From Tragulus kanchil (taxonomy: Eukaryota; Chordata; Mammalia; Artiodactyla; Tragulidae): 64,000 bases of DNA. The stretch spans positions 93,957,608 to 94,021,607 of the forward strand of contig JAIOJX010000025.1 in NCBI GenBank assembly GCA_022376925.1, written 5' to 3'. A program made the position numbers and the translations under genes. The notes below the pieces were generated by a model. It had not been told where the DNA came from, ran no database searches, and saw nothing but the letters and a program-made list of their open reading frames with translations. How positions within the stretch are numbered: position 1 is the first letter of the stretch; every line of letters starts with the position of its first letter. Positions 1-12,669 of the stretch are shown piece after piece.

Positions 1-145
1 CATGTGCCCCAGAGCTCTTGCTCAGTAGTTGGACACATAGGTCCAGCTGCTCCACGGCACGTGGGATCTTCCCAGGCCAGGGATCAAACCAGCACCTGTT
101 GCACTGCAAGGTGGTGTCCTTACCCACTGGACCACCAGGAAGCCC
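1..145 (-). mobile_element. CHR-type tRNA-derived SINE, partial copy
   Basis: Antisense SINE ending in ccaccaggaagccc, the reverse of a tRNA-like SINE head. It is the duplicate of the right half of the SINE at 926-1233. Confidence 0.75.
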
Positions 146-925
146 TGATCTTCGTTTTTTGAATGTTGAGTTTTAAGCCAGCTTTTTCACTCTGCTTTTC
201 CACTTTCATCAAGAGGCTCTTTAGTTCCTCTTGACTTTCTGACATTAGAGTGGTATCATCTGTATATATGAGGTTGTTGGTATTTCTCCCAGAAATCTTG
301 ATTCCAGCTTGTGATACATCCAGTCCAGCATTTTGTATGATGTGATCTGCATAGAAGTTAAATGAGCAGGGTGAGAATACACAGCCTTAATGTACTCCTT
401 TCCCAATTTTGAACCAGTCATTTCATGTTTGATTCTAACTGTTGCTTCTTGACCTGCATACAGATTTCTCAGGAGACAGGTAAGGCAGTCTGATATTCTT
501 TAAGAATTTATCACAGTTTGTTGTGATTGACACACTCAAAGGTTTTAGTGCAGTGGATGAAGCAGAGGTAGGTGTTTATGGAATCCTTGCTTTTCCTTCA
601 AACTTTTAGATCAGGTAGGGGATGCTTTTGATTTTGAAAGCATAAATTCTTCAGTGCTCAGCCTTTTTTACTGTCCAAGTCACGCATCCATACATAACTA
701 TTGGACAAACCATACCTGTGACTGTACCTTTTCTGGCAAAGAAATGTCTCTGCTTCTTAATATACTGTCTAGGTTTGTCATAGTTTTTCTTCCAAGGAGC
801 ATGTGTCTTTTAATTTTGTGGTTGCAGTCACCATCTATAGTGATTTTGGAGCCCAAGAAAATAAAGTCTGTCATTCTTTCCCTTTTTTCCCGTCTATTTC
901 CCATAAAGTGATGGGATCAGATGCT
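146..925 (-). mobile_element. BovB LINE fragment, antisense
   Basis: The reverse strand matches remembered BovB (RTE-type) sequence: the segment after the SINE head at 146-597, then, after the duplication junction, the more 3' segment at about 638-925. It is degenerate, with no intact ORF. Confidence 0.8.
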
Positions 926-1233
926 TTTTTTTTTTTTTGCAATTTTTTTTTTTTTGCAATTTTTTTTTTTTTTTTAGCCACTTCTGTTGATTTTTCATTT
1001 ATTTATTTTCATCCATCTTTGTTCCTTGGCTTGCATGGGCCTCCCATTGCAGTGGCCTCTCTTGTCACAGAGCACAGGCTTTCAGCACATGTGCCCCAGA
1101 GCTCTTGCTCAGTAGTTGGACACATAGGTCCAGCTGCTCCACGGCACGTGGGATCTTCCCAGGCCAGGGATCAAACCAGCACCTGTTGCACTGCAAGGTG
1201 GTGTCCTTACCCACTGGACCACCAGGGAAGCCC
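926..1233 (-). mobile_element. CHR-type SINE inserted in BovB
   Basis: A long poly-T tract broken twice by gcaa (926-976) is followed by an antisense SINE body ending in ccaccagggaagccc. BovB sequence flanks both sides and resumes at tgatcttcg, so the SINE is a nested, younger insertion. No clear target-site duplication is visible. Confidence 0.78.
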
Positions 1234-2157
1234 TGATCTTCGTTTTTTGAATGTTGAGTTTTAAGCCAGCTTTTTCACTCTGCTTTTCCACTTTCATCAA
1301 GAGGCTCTTTAGTTCCTCTTGACTTTCTGACATTAGAGTGGTATCATCTGTATATATGAGGTTGTTGGTATTTCTCCCAGAAATCTTGATTCCAGCTTGT
1401 GATACATCCAGTCCAGCATTTTGTATGATGTGATCTGCATAGAAGTTAAATGAGCAGGGTGAGAATACACAGCCTTAATGTACTCCTTTCCCAATTTTGA
1501 ACCAGTCATTTCATGTTTGATTCTAACTGTTGCTTCTTGACCTGCATACAGATTTCTCAGGAGACAGGTAAGGCAGTCTGATATTCTTTAAGAATTTATC
1601 ACAGTTTGTTGTGATTGACACACTCAAAGGTTTTAGTGCAGTGGATGAAGCAGAGGTAGGTGTTTTTATGGAATCCCCTTGCTTTTCCTGTAATCCAGTG
1701 GATGTTAGCATTTTGATCTCTGCTTCCTCTGCTTTTTCTAAATCCAGCTTGTACACATGCAGGCTCTTGATTCACGTTCTGTTGAAGCATTGCTTGGAGG
1801 ATTTTGAACATTACTTTGCCACTATGTGAAATAAGTGTACTTGTGTGGTAGTTTAAACATTCTTTGGGATTGCTGTTCTTTGGAATTGGAATGAAAACTG
1901 ACCTTTTTCAGTCCTTTGACCACTGCAGAGTATTCCAAATTTGCTGACATATTGAGTGCAGCACTTTAACAGCATCATCTTTTAGCATTTGAAATAGCTC
2001 AGCCGGAATTCCATTACCTCCACTAGCCGTGGTCATAGTAATACTTCCTAAGGCCCACTCAACTTCACATTCTAGGATGTCTGACACTAGGTTAGTGATC
2101 ACACCGTTGTGGTTGTCTGAGTCATTCATACCTTTTTTGTACATTTCTTCTGTGTAT
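1234..2157 (-). mobile_element. BovB LINE reverse-transcriptase region, antisense and broken
   Basis: The reverse strand carries BovB RT-like peptides, including ILECEVEWALGSIT and KVLHSICQQIWNT, with frame breaks. The element stops abruptly at about 2157, where mariner sequence begins. It is a dead copy. Confidence 0.82.
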
Positions 2158-2568
2158 GCTCTCAGTTGGTCATTGTCAGTTTCTGATGGACAGCCACTGC
2201 ACTGCTCTTTTTCATGGCTGTCTTCTCCTTTGCAGAACTTCTTGAACCACCACTGCACTGTAAATTCATTAGCAGTTCCTGAGCCAAATGTGTTGTTGAT
2301 GTTGGAGTTCTCTCTGCTGCTTTATTACCCATTTTGAACTCACATGAAAAAATTGTTCAAATTTGTTTTTTGTCTAACATCATTTAGACTAAGGTCTAAA
2401 ATAAATATAAAAGAAATAGCAAGTAATAAGTTATTGGCAAAAAACATAAAGCAAGAAATGCACATTAAAATGATGTATAACATAACCACATTCATTTAAG
2501 AATGTATCCCAGTATCAAACAGCAAAGTTTAACAATGCACAACCACTATTTCCTTTGGACCAACCTAA
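2158..2568 (-). mobile_element. Mariner fragment (5' end with terminal repeat)
   Basis: The reverse strand encodes QWWFKKFCKGEDS and PSETDNDQLRA, typical of the DNA-binding part of mammalian mariner transposases. The outer end at 2560-2568 reads ttaggttgg on the reverse strand, a mariner terminal-repeat start. The catalytic domain is absent because the element is joined to BovB. Confidence 0.75.
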
Positions 2569-2951
2569 ATGTAGACAAAACCTAGAGACATTTTTTTTTC
2601 TGCCCTACCCCCTGGAGACAGTTTTATAAGGATGTAAAGAAGAAAACACTTGTCAAAAACCACATCAGTAGGTATGGACTGAGACAGATACTTTGGCCTT
2701 ACTGGTTTCATGTTGCACGATATATAAACAACATGGTGACCACAAAGAGAGAAGGAAAGCAAGGAAAAAAAAAACGATTTTGATTCCTTCCAGTGTTAAC
2801 TGCACTGACCAGAAAAGCAAGTGGCATTTCCCCCAGCTGAGCACAAACTTATTTCGTGAACCATCCAGATCTGAGCTGTGTATTCTTTTTCATCTCCCGT
2901 TTAGAGACTAGAACATTAAGTACACAAAACAACAGAGAGGAGGGCATACCC

Positions 2952-3364
2952 CAGCTTGTACACATGCAGGCTCTTGATTCACGTTCTGTTGAAGCATTGC
3001 TTGGAGGATTTTGAACATTACTTTGCCACTATGTGAAATAAGTGTACTTGTGTGGTAGTTTAAACATTCTTTGGGATTGCTGTTCTTTGGAATTGGAATG
3101 AAAACTGACCTTTTTCAGTCCTTTGACCACTGCAGAGTATTCCAAATTTGCTGACATATTGAGTGCAGCACTTTAACAGCATCATCTTTTAGCATTTGAA
3201 ATAGCTCAGCCGGAATTCCATTACCTCCACTAGCCGTGGTCATAGTAATACTTCCTAAGGCCCACTCAACTTCACATTCTAGGATGTCTGACACTAGGTT
3301 AGTGATCACACCGTTGTGGTTGTCTGAGTCATTCATACCTTTTTTGTACATTTCTTCTGTGTAT
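2952..3364 (-). mobile_element. BovB fragment, duplicate copy
   Basis: Copy of 1744-2157 produced by tandem duplication 2. Confidence 0.8.
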
Positions 3365-3775
3365 GCTCTCAGTTGGTCATTGTCAGTTTCTGATGGACAG
3401 CCACTGCACTGCTCTTTTTCATGGCTGTCTTCTCCTTTGCAGAACTTCTTGAACCACCACTGCACTGTAAATTCATTAGCAGTTCCTGAGCCAAATGTGT
3501 TGTTGATGTTGGAGTTCTCTCTGCTGCTTTATTACCCATTTTGAACTCACATGAAAAAATTGTTCAAATTTGTTTTTTGTCTAACATCATTTAGACTAAG
3601 GTCTAAAATAAATATAAAAGAAATAGCAAGTAATAAGTTATTGGCAAAAAACATAAAGCAAGAAATGCACATTAAAATGATGTATAACATAACCACATTC
3701 ATTTAAGAATGTATCCCAGTATCAAACAGCAAAGTTTAACAATGCACAACCACTATTTCCTTTGGACCAACCTAA
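3365..3775 (-). mobile_element. Mariner fragment, duplicate copy
   Basis: Copy of 2158-2568 shifted by 1207 bases, including the terminal repeat and the BovB junction. Confidence 0.75.
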
Positions 3776-3851
3776 ATGTAGACAAAACCTAGAGACATTT
3801 TTTTTTCTGCCCTGCCCCCTGGAGACAGTTTTATAAGGATGTAAAGAAGAA

Positions 3852-6176
3852 AAACACTTGTCAAAAACCACATCAGTAGGTATGGACTGAGACAGATACT
3901 TTGGCCTTACTGGTTTCATGTTGCACGATATATAAACAACATGGTGACCACAAAGAGAGAAGGAAAGCAAGGAAAAAAAAAACGATTTTGATTCCTTCCA
4001 GTGTTAACTGCACTGACCAGAAAAGCAAGTGGCATTTCCCCCAGCTGAGCACAAACTTATTTCGTGAACCATCCAGATCTGAGCTGTGTATTCTTTTTCA
4101 TCTCCCGTTTAGAGACTAGAACATTAAGTACACAAAACAACAGAGAGGAGGGGGGCATACCCCAGGATATTCGGCTACCCAACAGAGTCACTTGAGAAAG
4201 GGATATAGTCAAGAAGATTATTGGATTTAATGCCTGCTTTCAAGTGTACACTGCTCAGAGACAAACTACAAATTTGTTTCTGATTCTCCAGCTTAATCAT
4301 AAATTGGACCACAAATCCAAACAGCAAGTCCACTCAAATATGCATTGTAGATTGTCCAAGGGCAGACTCATATCCTGAGTTTTAAAGTTGACATCCAAGA
4401 TGAGGCATTTGCCCATGGCTAAGGGACAGTGAGGTAAACTCAGAACAATATGCCCAGCCAGGTTTTGATAAAACCTCTGCCTGAATTGATTGTTCCCCCT
4501 TACAAACCGCTAAACACAAATAACTTTGGGACCTATGAAGAGAAATTACAAACTAAGGGAAAGGATGATTTGTTCTGAAGGACTCAGAGTAGAAACAGAT
4601 TTCAGAGAACTGCTTTATGATTCAGAGGAAAAGTTGAGAAGTAGTATTAGCTAATCTTCTCCAAAAATGCTCAAGGACATAACCAACTTCTTTGAAATAT
4701 GAGTATAAAACTGTAAAAGGAGAGTAAGTTTAGACTTAAAAGGCCAGAGACACAGAAGAACAGCTGAAATGAGGGAAAGAGGAAATGTATTTGCAGAGAT
4801 TTTTAAAACTTTGAAAAGCATTAAAGAACAGAGAGCATTTGAAATAAATCAATTTCACTATGAGAGAGAAGCTTGAAAAGCTCTTCCAAAATAAAGAAAA
4901 GGATAAAGGAGAAAAAAACCTATGAGAAAAATAATGTTAGGTATGAAAATCAGAGATTGGAAAGCCAACCTGAAAATTATAATTCTAAGGTGGAAACTAT
5001 ACCAATAGAAATGAAGAAGAACACTTGTCAAAAACCACATCAGTAGGTATGGACTGAGACAGATACTTTGGCCTTACTGGTTTCATGTTGCACGATATAT
5101 AAACAACATGGTGACCACAAAGAGAGAAGGAAAGCAAGGAAAAAAAAAACGATTTTGATTCCTTCCAGTGTTAACTGCACTGACCAGAAAAGCAAGTGGC
5201 ATTTCCCCCAGCTGAGCACAAACTTATTTCGTGAACCATCCAGATCTGAGCTGTGTATTCTTTTTCATCTCCCGTTTAGAGACTAGAACATTAAGTACAC
5301 AAAACAACAGAGAGGAGGGGGGCATACCCCAGGATATTCGGCTACCCAACAGAGTCACTTGAGAAAGGGATATAGTCAAGAAGATTATTGGATTTAATGC
5401 CTGCTTTCAAGTGTACACTGCTCAGAGACAAACTACAAATTTGTTTCTGATTCTCCAGCTTAATCATAAATTGGACCACAAATCCAAACAGCAAGTCCAC
5501 TCAAATATGCATTGTAGATTGTCCAAGGGCAGACTCATATCCTGAGTTTTAAAGTTGACATCCAAGATGAGGCATTTGCCCATGGCTAAGGGACAGTGAG
5601 GTAAACTCAGAACAATATGCCCAGCCAGGTTTTGATAAAACCTCTGCCTGAATTGATTGTTCCCCCTTACAAACCGCTAAACACAAATAACTTTGGGACC
5701 TATGAAGAGAAATTACAAACTAAGGGAAAGGATGATTTGTTCTGAAGGACTCAGAGTAGAAACAGATTTCAGAGAACTGCTTTATGATTCAGAGGAAAAG
5801 TTGAGAAGTAGTATTAGCTAATCTTCTCCAAAAATGCTCAAGGACATAACCAACTTCTTTGAAATATGAGTATAAAACTGTAAAAGGAGAGTAAGTTTAG
5901 ACTTAAAAGGCCAGAGACACAGAAGAACAGCTGAAATGAGGGAAAGAGGAAATGTATTTGCAGAGATTTTTAAAACTTTGAAAAGCATTAAAGAACAGAG
6001 AGCATTTGAAATAAATCAATTTCACTATGAGAGAGAAGCTTGAAAAGCTCTTCCAAAATAAAGAAAAGGATAAAGGAGAAAAAAACCTATGAGAAAAATA
6101 ATGTTAGGTATGAAAATCAGAGATTGGAAAGCCAACCTGAAAATTATAATTCTAAGGTGGAAACTATACCAATAGA
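3852..6176. repeat. Tandem duplication 3 (offset 1167)
   Basis: Bases 3852-5009 repeat at about 5013-6176. The sequence from 3852 to 4160 therefore belongs to duplications 2 and 3 and occurs three times, from about 2645, 3852 and 5019. Confidence 0.95.
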
Positions 6177-8106
6177 AATAGAAGTGGAAATCAGTATTAA
6201 TATATACCCAGCTGACTGAGAGGTGAATCTAAAAGAAATATTTTTTAATGAAGAAGTAGAAACCTGATTATAATCATTAGTAGAAGGCCAAAGACAGTGA
6301 TGAAATTATAAATTTTTTATTGTACATAGAAAGTAACAGAGTAAAAGCAGGAGTCAAGAGTTGTAGGGGGATTTTTTGGATGGTTGGTTCTAGGAGTTTT
6401 GTTAGTTACAGATGTATGGGTATGAGAGACGACAGCTAGTAAAAAAAAGCTTTGCATATGATTCCCATATCCCCATTCACCTCAGAAGAGCAGAGACAGA
6501 AACAAAAGGAAAATTATAAAATTTTCCAGAATTATAAAACATAAAGCACAAATGCAAAGTTGGAACAAATATTTCATCTATGGCAATGTGTAAGTGGGTT
6601 AAATGCTTTGATGAAAGCTAAAAATACTTTTTAAAAATAACTACTTGAACTATGTTTTGCTCAAAAGAGCTATATCTGAAACAAAATAGCACAAAAAGGT
6701 TAATAATGTAAGATTTATTTGATAAATATGAACAGAAAGTAAAGAGAGCAATATCAGTATCGAAACAACTAGAGTTTAAAGCCAGAGCCATTGAATAGAA
6801 TAAACCTAGACTTACTTTACTGGGTAAAATTCATACTAAAAGGTAAAATTCATATAAAGGTTATAAATAGTAAGTATATGTAAAATAACTTTGCATTGGA
6901 ACAGTAAACTTAAACTCAAGTTAACAGGGATAGATATGCAAATGCATTTGAAGTATAGAACAATATAGAACTTATACATACCTCTGTATGTCTGTAACAA
7001 ACAAAATTTTTAAAACAGCTGAAATGAGGGAAAGAGGAAATGTATTTGCAGAGATTTTTAAAACTTTGAAAAGCATTAAAGAACAGAGAGCATTTGAAAT
7101 AAATCAATTTCACTATGAGAGAGAAGCTTGAAAAGCTCTTCCAAAATAAAGAAAAGGATAAAGGAGAAAAAAACCTATGAGAAAAATAATGTTAGGTATG
7201 AAAATCAGAGATTGGAAAGCCAACCTGAAAATTATAATTCTAAGGTGGAAACTATACCAATAGAAATAGAAGTGGAAATCAGTATTAATATATACCCAGC
7301 TGACTGAGAGGTGAATCTAAAAGAAATATTTTTTAATGAAGAAGTAGAAACCTGATTATAATCATTAGTAGAAGGCCAAAGACAGTGATGAAATTATAAA
7401 TTTTTTATTGTACATAGAAAGTAACAGAGTAAAAGCAGGAGTCAAGAGTTGTAGGGGGATTTTTTGGATGGTTGGTTCTAGGAGTTTTGTTAGTTACAGA
7501 TGTATGGGTATGAGAGACGACAGCTAGTAAAAAAAAGCTTTGCATATGATTCCCATATCCCCATTCACCTCAGAAGAGCAGAGACAGAAACAAAAGGAAA
7601 ATTATAAAATTTTCCAGAATTATAAAACATAAAGCACAAATGCAAAGTTGGAACAAATATTTCATCTATGGCAATGTGTAAGTGGGTTAAATGCTTTGAT
7701 GAAAGCTAAAAATACTTTTTAAAAATAACTACTTGAACTATGTTTTGCTCAAAAGAGCTATATCTGAAACAAAATAGCACAAAAAGGTTAATAATGTAAG
7801 ATTTATTTGATAAATATGAACAGAAAGTAAAGAGAGCAATATCAGTATCGAAACAACTAGAGTTTAAAGCCAGAGCCATTGAATAGAATAAACCTAGACT
7901 TACTTTACTGGGTAAAATTCATACTAAAAGGTAAAATTCATATAAAGGTTATAAATAGTAAGTATATGTAAAATAACTTTGCATTGGAACAGTAAACTTA
8001 AACTCAAGTTAACAGGGATAGATATGCAAATGCATTTGAAGTATAGAACAATATAGAACTTATACATACCTCTGTATGTCTGTAACAAACAAAATTTTTA
8101 AAACAG
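5930..8106. repeat. Tandem duplication 4 (offset 1088)
   Basis: Bases 5930-7018 repeat at about 7018-8106 in AT-rich sequence. The junction falls in a shared aaacag string at 7013-7018. Confidence 0.95.
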
Positions 8107-8240
8107 CACTGAGAACTTGATAAAATTAATAAGATTTAAAATAAGGGAGTGTCACATACACTAAACTTTGCAACCTACAAATAGGACTTAGTCATCCCTG
8201 CTGCTTCCTAAAAAAGTACTCAGCTATCTCTAAAGATTCT

Positions 8241-8565
8241 CTTTTTTTTAATGTTATTTATTTATTTTTGGCTATTTTGAGTTTTTACTGCTGCCACAGG
8301 CTCTTATCTAGTTGTAGGAAGCGGCTACTTTCTAGTTGGCGTGAGCAGGCTTCTTGTTGTGGTGACTTCTCTTGTTGTGGAACTCGGGCTCTGGGGCACA
8401 TGGGCTCAATAGTTGCGGTGCCAAGGCTTTAGAACACAGGCTCAGTAGTTGCGGTTCACGGGCTTAGTTGCTCTGCAGCATATGGGATCTTCCCAGAACA
8501 GGGATCGAACCAATGTCTCCTGCATTGAAGGTGAACTCTTCACCACTGAGCTATCAGAGAAGCCC
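8241..8565 (-). mobile_element. CHR-type SINE, antisense, with 14-nt target duplication
   Basis: A T-rich start leads into an antisense tRNA-derived SINE ending in agaagccc. Perfect 14-base target-site duplications (tctctaaagattct) lie at 8227-8240 and 8566-8579. Confidence 0.85.
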
Positions 8566-9342
8566 TCTCTAAAGATTCTTGAAAAGTAGAAATATTAAGG
8601 CATATCGTCCAATCATAGTGTAATTAATAACAAAAAGTTTCCCATCAACCCGTGAAAACTCCTAAAGGGAGGAAGAATTTCCAATAGGAAGTAAAGCCTT
8701 CAAGTACAGACTACTGGAAGAAAAAGGAGAAAAGTATGTATTAAAATTTATGGAGTAAGATCTAAGCTGATTTTAAGAGGTAACTTCTTCAAAGTAACAG
8801 ATACTAGAAAGGAGAAACATTTTAAAATAACTACTTGAACTATGTTTTGCTCAAAAGAGCTATATCTGAAACAAAATAGCACAAAAAGGTTAATAATGTA
8901 AGATTTATTTGATAAATATGAACAGAAAGTAAAGAGAGCAATATCAGTATCGAAACAACTAGAGTTTAAAGCCAGAGCCATTGAATAGAATAAACCTAGA
9001 CTTACTTTACTGGGTAAAATTCATACTAAAAGGTAAAATTCATATAAAGGTTATAAATAGTAAGTATATGTAAAATAACTTTGCATTGGAACAGTAAACT
9101 TAAACTCAAGTTAACAGGGATAGATATGCAAATGCATTTGAAGTATAGAACAATATAGAACTTATACATACCTCTGTATGTCTGTAACAAACAAAATTTT
9201 TAAAACAGCACTGAGAACTTGATAAAATTAATAAGATTTAAAATAAGGGAGTGTCACATACACTAAACTTTGCAACCTACAAATAGGACTTAGTCATCCC
9301 TGCTGCTTCCTAAAAAAGTACTCAGCTATCTCTAAAGATTCT

Positions 9343-9667
9343 CTTTTTTTTAATGTTATTTATTTATTTTTGGCTATTTTGAGTTTTTACTGCTGCCACA
9401 GGCTCTTATCTAGTTGTAGGAAGCGGCTACTTTCTAGTTGGCGTGAGCAGGCTTCTTGTTGTGGTGACTTCTCTTGTTGTGGAACTCGGGCTCTGGGGCA
9501 CATGGGCTCAATAGTTGCGGTGCCAAGGCTTTAGAACACAGGCTCAGTAGTTGCGGTTCACGGGCTTAGTTGCTCTGCAGCATATGGGATCTTCCCAGAA
9601 CAGGGATCGAACCAATGTCTCCTGCATTGAAGGTGAACTCTTCACCACTGAGCTATCAGAGAAGCCC
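9343..9667 (-). mobile_element. CHR-type SINE, duplicate copy
   Basis: Copy of the SINE at 8241-8565 with the same target-site duplications, shifted by 1102 bases with tandem duplication 5. An independent insertion would not reproduce both. Confidence 0.85.
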
Positions 9668-9692
9668 TCTCTAAAGATTCTTGAAAAGTAGA

Positions 9693-11962
9693 AATATTAA
9701 GGCATATCGTCCAATCATAGTGTAATTAATAACAAAAAGTTTCCCATCAACCCGTGAAAACTCCTAAAGGGAGGAAGAATTTCCAATAGGAAGTAAAGCC
9801 TTCAAGTACAGACTACTGGAAGAAAAAGGAGAAAAGTATGTATTAAAATTTATGGAGTAAGATCTAAGCTGATTTTAAGAGGTAACTTCTTAAAAATACT
9901 GAAATGAGCCACACATTCAGAATCAGAAGTTATAAAAAGGAAGAAAAGCAACCCCTTTGAAACCTAAAAGGATTTAATAACAGCAAAAGAAAACAAAAAG
10001 AGCGGAACTGAAACTTGAATCCAGGAACTTGTTCTTTGAAAGTAAAAACGAAAAGAATAGAACGGAAAACCTCTGGCAAAGAAAAAAAGAAACAATATTA
10101 GTGAAAGAAAGGAACAATATTAGTAATCAGAAATGAAGTATGCTGTGAGGGATGTAATAGTTTTTAAAAGATTATAGAATACTTCATGTAATTTTATGCT
10201 AATAGACATGAAAACAGATGAAATCAAAAGTTTTCTGGATAAATTTTGAGAAGAAAATTGTCACACAAATCCAAAGCGTACTTCTAGTAGTCTGTTCTAA
10301 CTCTAAGAAAATAAATAGATGTGTAGCCAAAGGTTTATGTAATAGCAGCATTATTTGAGACTAAGGATTATATTTTTATTAAGGATATGTCTGAAGCCAG
10401 ATCACACAAGATGGAAGACTTGAGTGAGATACTAAACCTCTCAGAATGTCGATTTCTTCATCTATAAATGGGTATAACATATCTAGTGAGTTCTGTTTTC
10501 ATTTTTTTAATTTTGATTTACAAATGCCGTGGTCTAAAAATTTTAAAAACTCTTAATTTCTTTTTATGCAAAGCATGCTAAATATGTAAAATGAAAACCC
10601 CCAATAATTAGGGCCTGAAAGAAGCTATAGGGAAGGTATTTTTACGTGTTTTCTTTTTTAATATATATTTTTACAGAGTTTTGTGGTATTTTGACATTTT
10701 GATGAGCTCTGTTTAATATTAGAAAATAAATATTTCATAGAGTGTTAAAATTTGGAACTGAAGAATCACTTTTTCCTTCAAATTAGCCCTAAAATTTAAA
10801 GGAATAAGATGTGTGAGTTTTAATAAAAATATTAAGGCATATCGTCCAATCATAGTGTAATTAATAACAAAAAGTTTCCCATCAACCCGTGAAAACTCCT
10901 AAAGGGAGGAAGAATTTCCAATAGGAAGTAAAGCTTTCAAGTACAGACTACTGGAAGAAAAAGGAGAAAAGTATGTATTAAAATTTATGGAGTAAGATCT
11001 AAGCTGATTTTAAGAGGTAACTTCTTAAAAATACTGAAATGAGCCACACATTCAGAATCAGAAGTTATAAAAAGGAAGAAAAGCAACCCCTTTGAAACCT
11101 AAAAGGATTTAATAACAGCAAAAGAAAACAAAAAGAGCGGAACTGAAACTTGAATCCAGGAACTTGTTCTTTGAAAGTAAAAACGAAAAGAATAGAACGG
11201 AAAACCTCTGGCAAAGAAAAAAAGAAACAATATTAGTGAAAGAAAGGAACAATATTAGTAATCAGAAATGAAGTATGCTGTGAGGGATGTAATAGTTTTT
11301 AAAAGATTATAGAATACTTCATGTAATTTTATGCTAATAGACATGAAAACAGATGAAATCAAAAGTTTTCTGGATAAATTTTGAGAAGAAAATTGTCACA
11401 CAAATCCAAAGCGTACTTCTAGTAGTCTGTTCTAACTCTAAGAAAATAAATAGATGTGTAGCCAAAGGTTTATGTAATAGCAGCATTATTTGAGACTAAG
11501 GATTATATTTTTATTAAGGATATGTCTGAAGCCAGATCACACAAGATGGAAGACTTGAGTGAGATACTAAACCTCTCAGAATGTCGATTTCTTCATCTAT
11601 AAATGGGTATAACATATCTAGTGAGTTCTGTTTTCATTTTTTTAATTTTGATTTACAAATGCCGTGGTCTAAAAATTTTAAAAACTCTTAATTTCTTTTT
11701 ATGCAAAGCATGCTAAATATGTAAAATGAAAACCCCCAATAATTAGGGCCTGAAAGAAGCTATAGGGAAGGTATTTTTACGTGTTTTCTTTTTTAATATA
11801 TATTTTTACAGAGTTTTGTGGTATTTTGACATTTTGATGAGCTCTGTTTAATATTAGAAAATAAATATTTCATAGAGTGTTAAAATTTGGAACTGAAGAA
11901 TCACTTTTTCCTTCAAATTAGCCCTAAAATTTAAAGGAATAAGATGTGTGAGTTTTAATAAA
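9693..11962. repeat. Tandem duplication 6 (offset 1135)
   Basis: Bases 9693-10827 repeat at 10828-11962. One clear substitution is seen, aaagcc against aaagct near 9797 and 10932. Confidence 0.95.
9900..10270 (+). mobile_element. Degenerate L1-like sequence
   Basis: A-rich sequence resembling decayed L1 ORF2, with strings such as ctctggcaaagaaaaaaag followed by atcagaaatgaag. Related sequence extends back to about 8590. No reading frame survives. It repeats at about 11035-11405. Confidence 0.45.
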
Positions 11963-12356
11963 AATATGTGAGGATAAATATTTTCCTTTTTCTGAGATAT
12001 ATCCATATAGTGTGTTTCCAAATTATGTTCTGTATTATATGCATAGTATATTACTTGAAGCAAAAATGAGGCTTTTTAAAAACTCTATTATACCACCACA
12101 AGATAATGATGCAATTTTGGTCAAATCTAAATATCTATAAATGCTCCCTTAAGCTTCTGCATATGATAATCATAACTAAAAGTTAAAGCAAAGTGAGTAG
12201 ATATTGAGGATTGAGTGTATTTGTTTTAATATATGATACTGTAGAGAACTGAATTAAAAGCATGGAAATAGTTTAGAAATTCATTGTACAGTTACAAGAA
12301 AGTAATGCTATAATTATTCTATAATGTTGACACTACATATCAGTTTTTAGTGTTTT

Positions 12357-12669
12357 TTTTTTTTAATAGTTCTTTTTTTGTGTGCGGGTTGGGGAGGGAG
12401 TGGGATGGGCGGGCCACTTCTATTGGTCTTTCATTTATCTATTTTCATCCATCTTTGTACGTTGGCCAATGTGGGCCTCCCATCACGGTGGCCTCTGTTG
12501 TCGCAGAGCACCGGTCCTGGGCACACGCGCTCCAGAGCTCCGGCTTGGTAATTGGACACATCCGTCCAGCCGCTCCACGGCACGTGGGATCTTCCCAGGC
12601 CAGGGATTGAACCGGTGCCCCTTGCAGTGCAAGGTGGTGTCCTTACCCACTGGACCACCAGGGAAGCCC
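12357..12669 (-). mobile_element. CHR-type SINE with perfect 15-nt target duplication
   Basis: Antisense SINE with a T-rich start, a tRNA-like end (ccaccagggaagccc) and perfect 15-base flanking repeats (agtttttagtgtttt) at 12342-12356 and 12670-12684. It is single copy. Confidence 0.88.

Larger units (their letters stand above)
1..1681. repeat. Tandem duplication 1 (offset about 1087)
   Basis: Bases 1-597 repeat at 1088-1681, spanning the edge of a SINE and BovB. Copy 1 degrades at its right end, with gtgtttatgg for gtgtttttatgg and aatccttg for aatccccttg. About 40 unmatched bases follow at 598-637. Confidence 0.95.
1744..4164. repeat. Tandem duplication 2 (offset 1207)
   Basis: Bases 1744-2951 repeat directly at 2952-4164, carrying the BovB/mariner junction and flanking sequence. 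Differences are few, such as a shortened A run near 2640 and gaggagggc for gaggaggggggc at the right end of copy 1. Confidence 0.95.
7719..9891. repeat. Tandem duplication 5 (offset 1102)
   Basis: Bases 7719-8792 repeat at 8822-9891 and include a whole CHR-type SINE with its target-site duplications. About 30 bases at 8793-8821 between the units match neither flank. Confidence 0.95.

Noticed and set aside
1908..2258. 116-codon reverse-strand ORF as a host gene
   Set aside because: The peptide is mariner plus BovB reverse transcriptase. Its copy at 3115-3465 comes from a tandem duplication.
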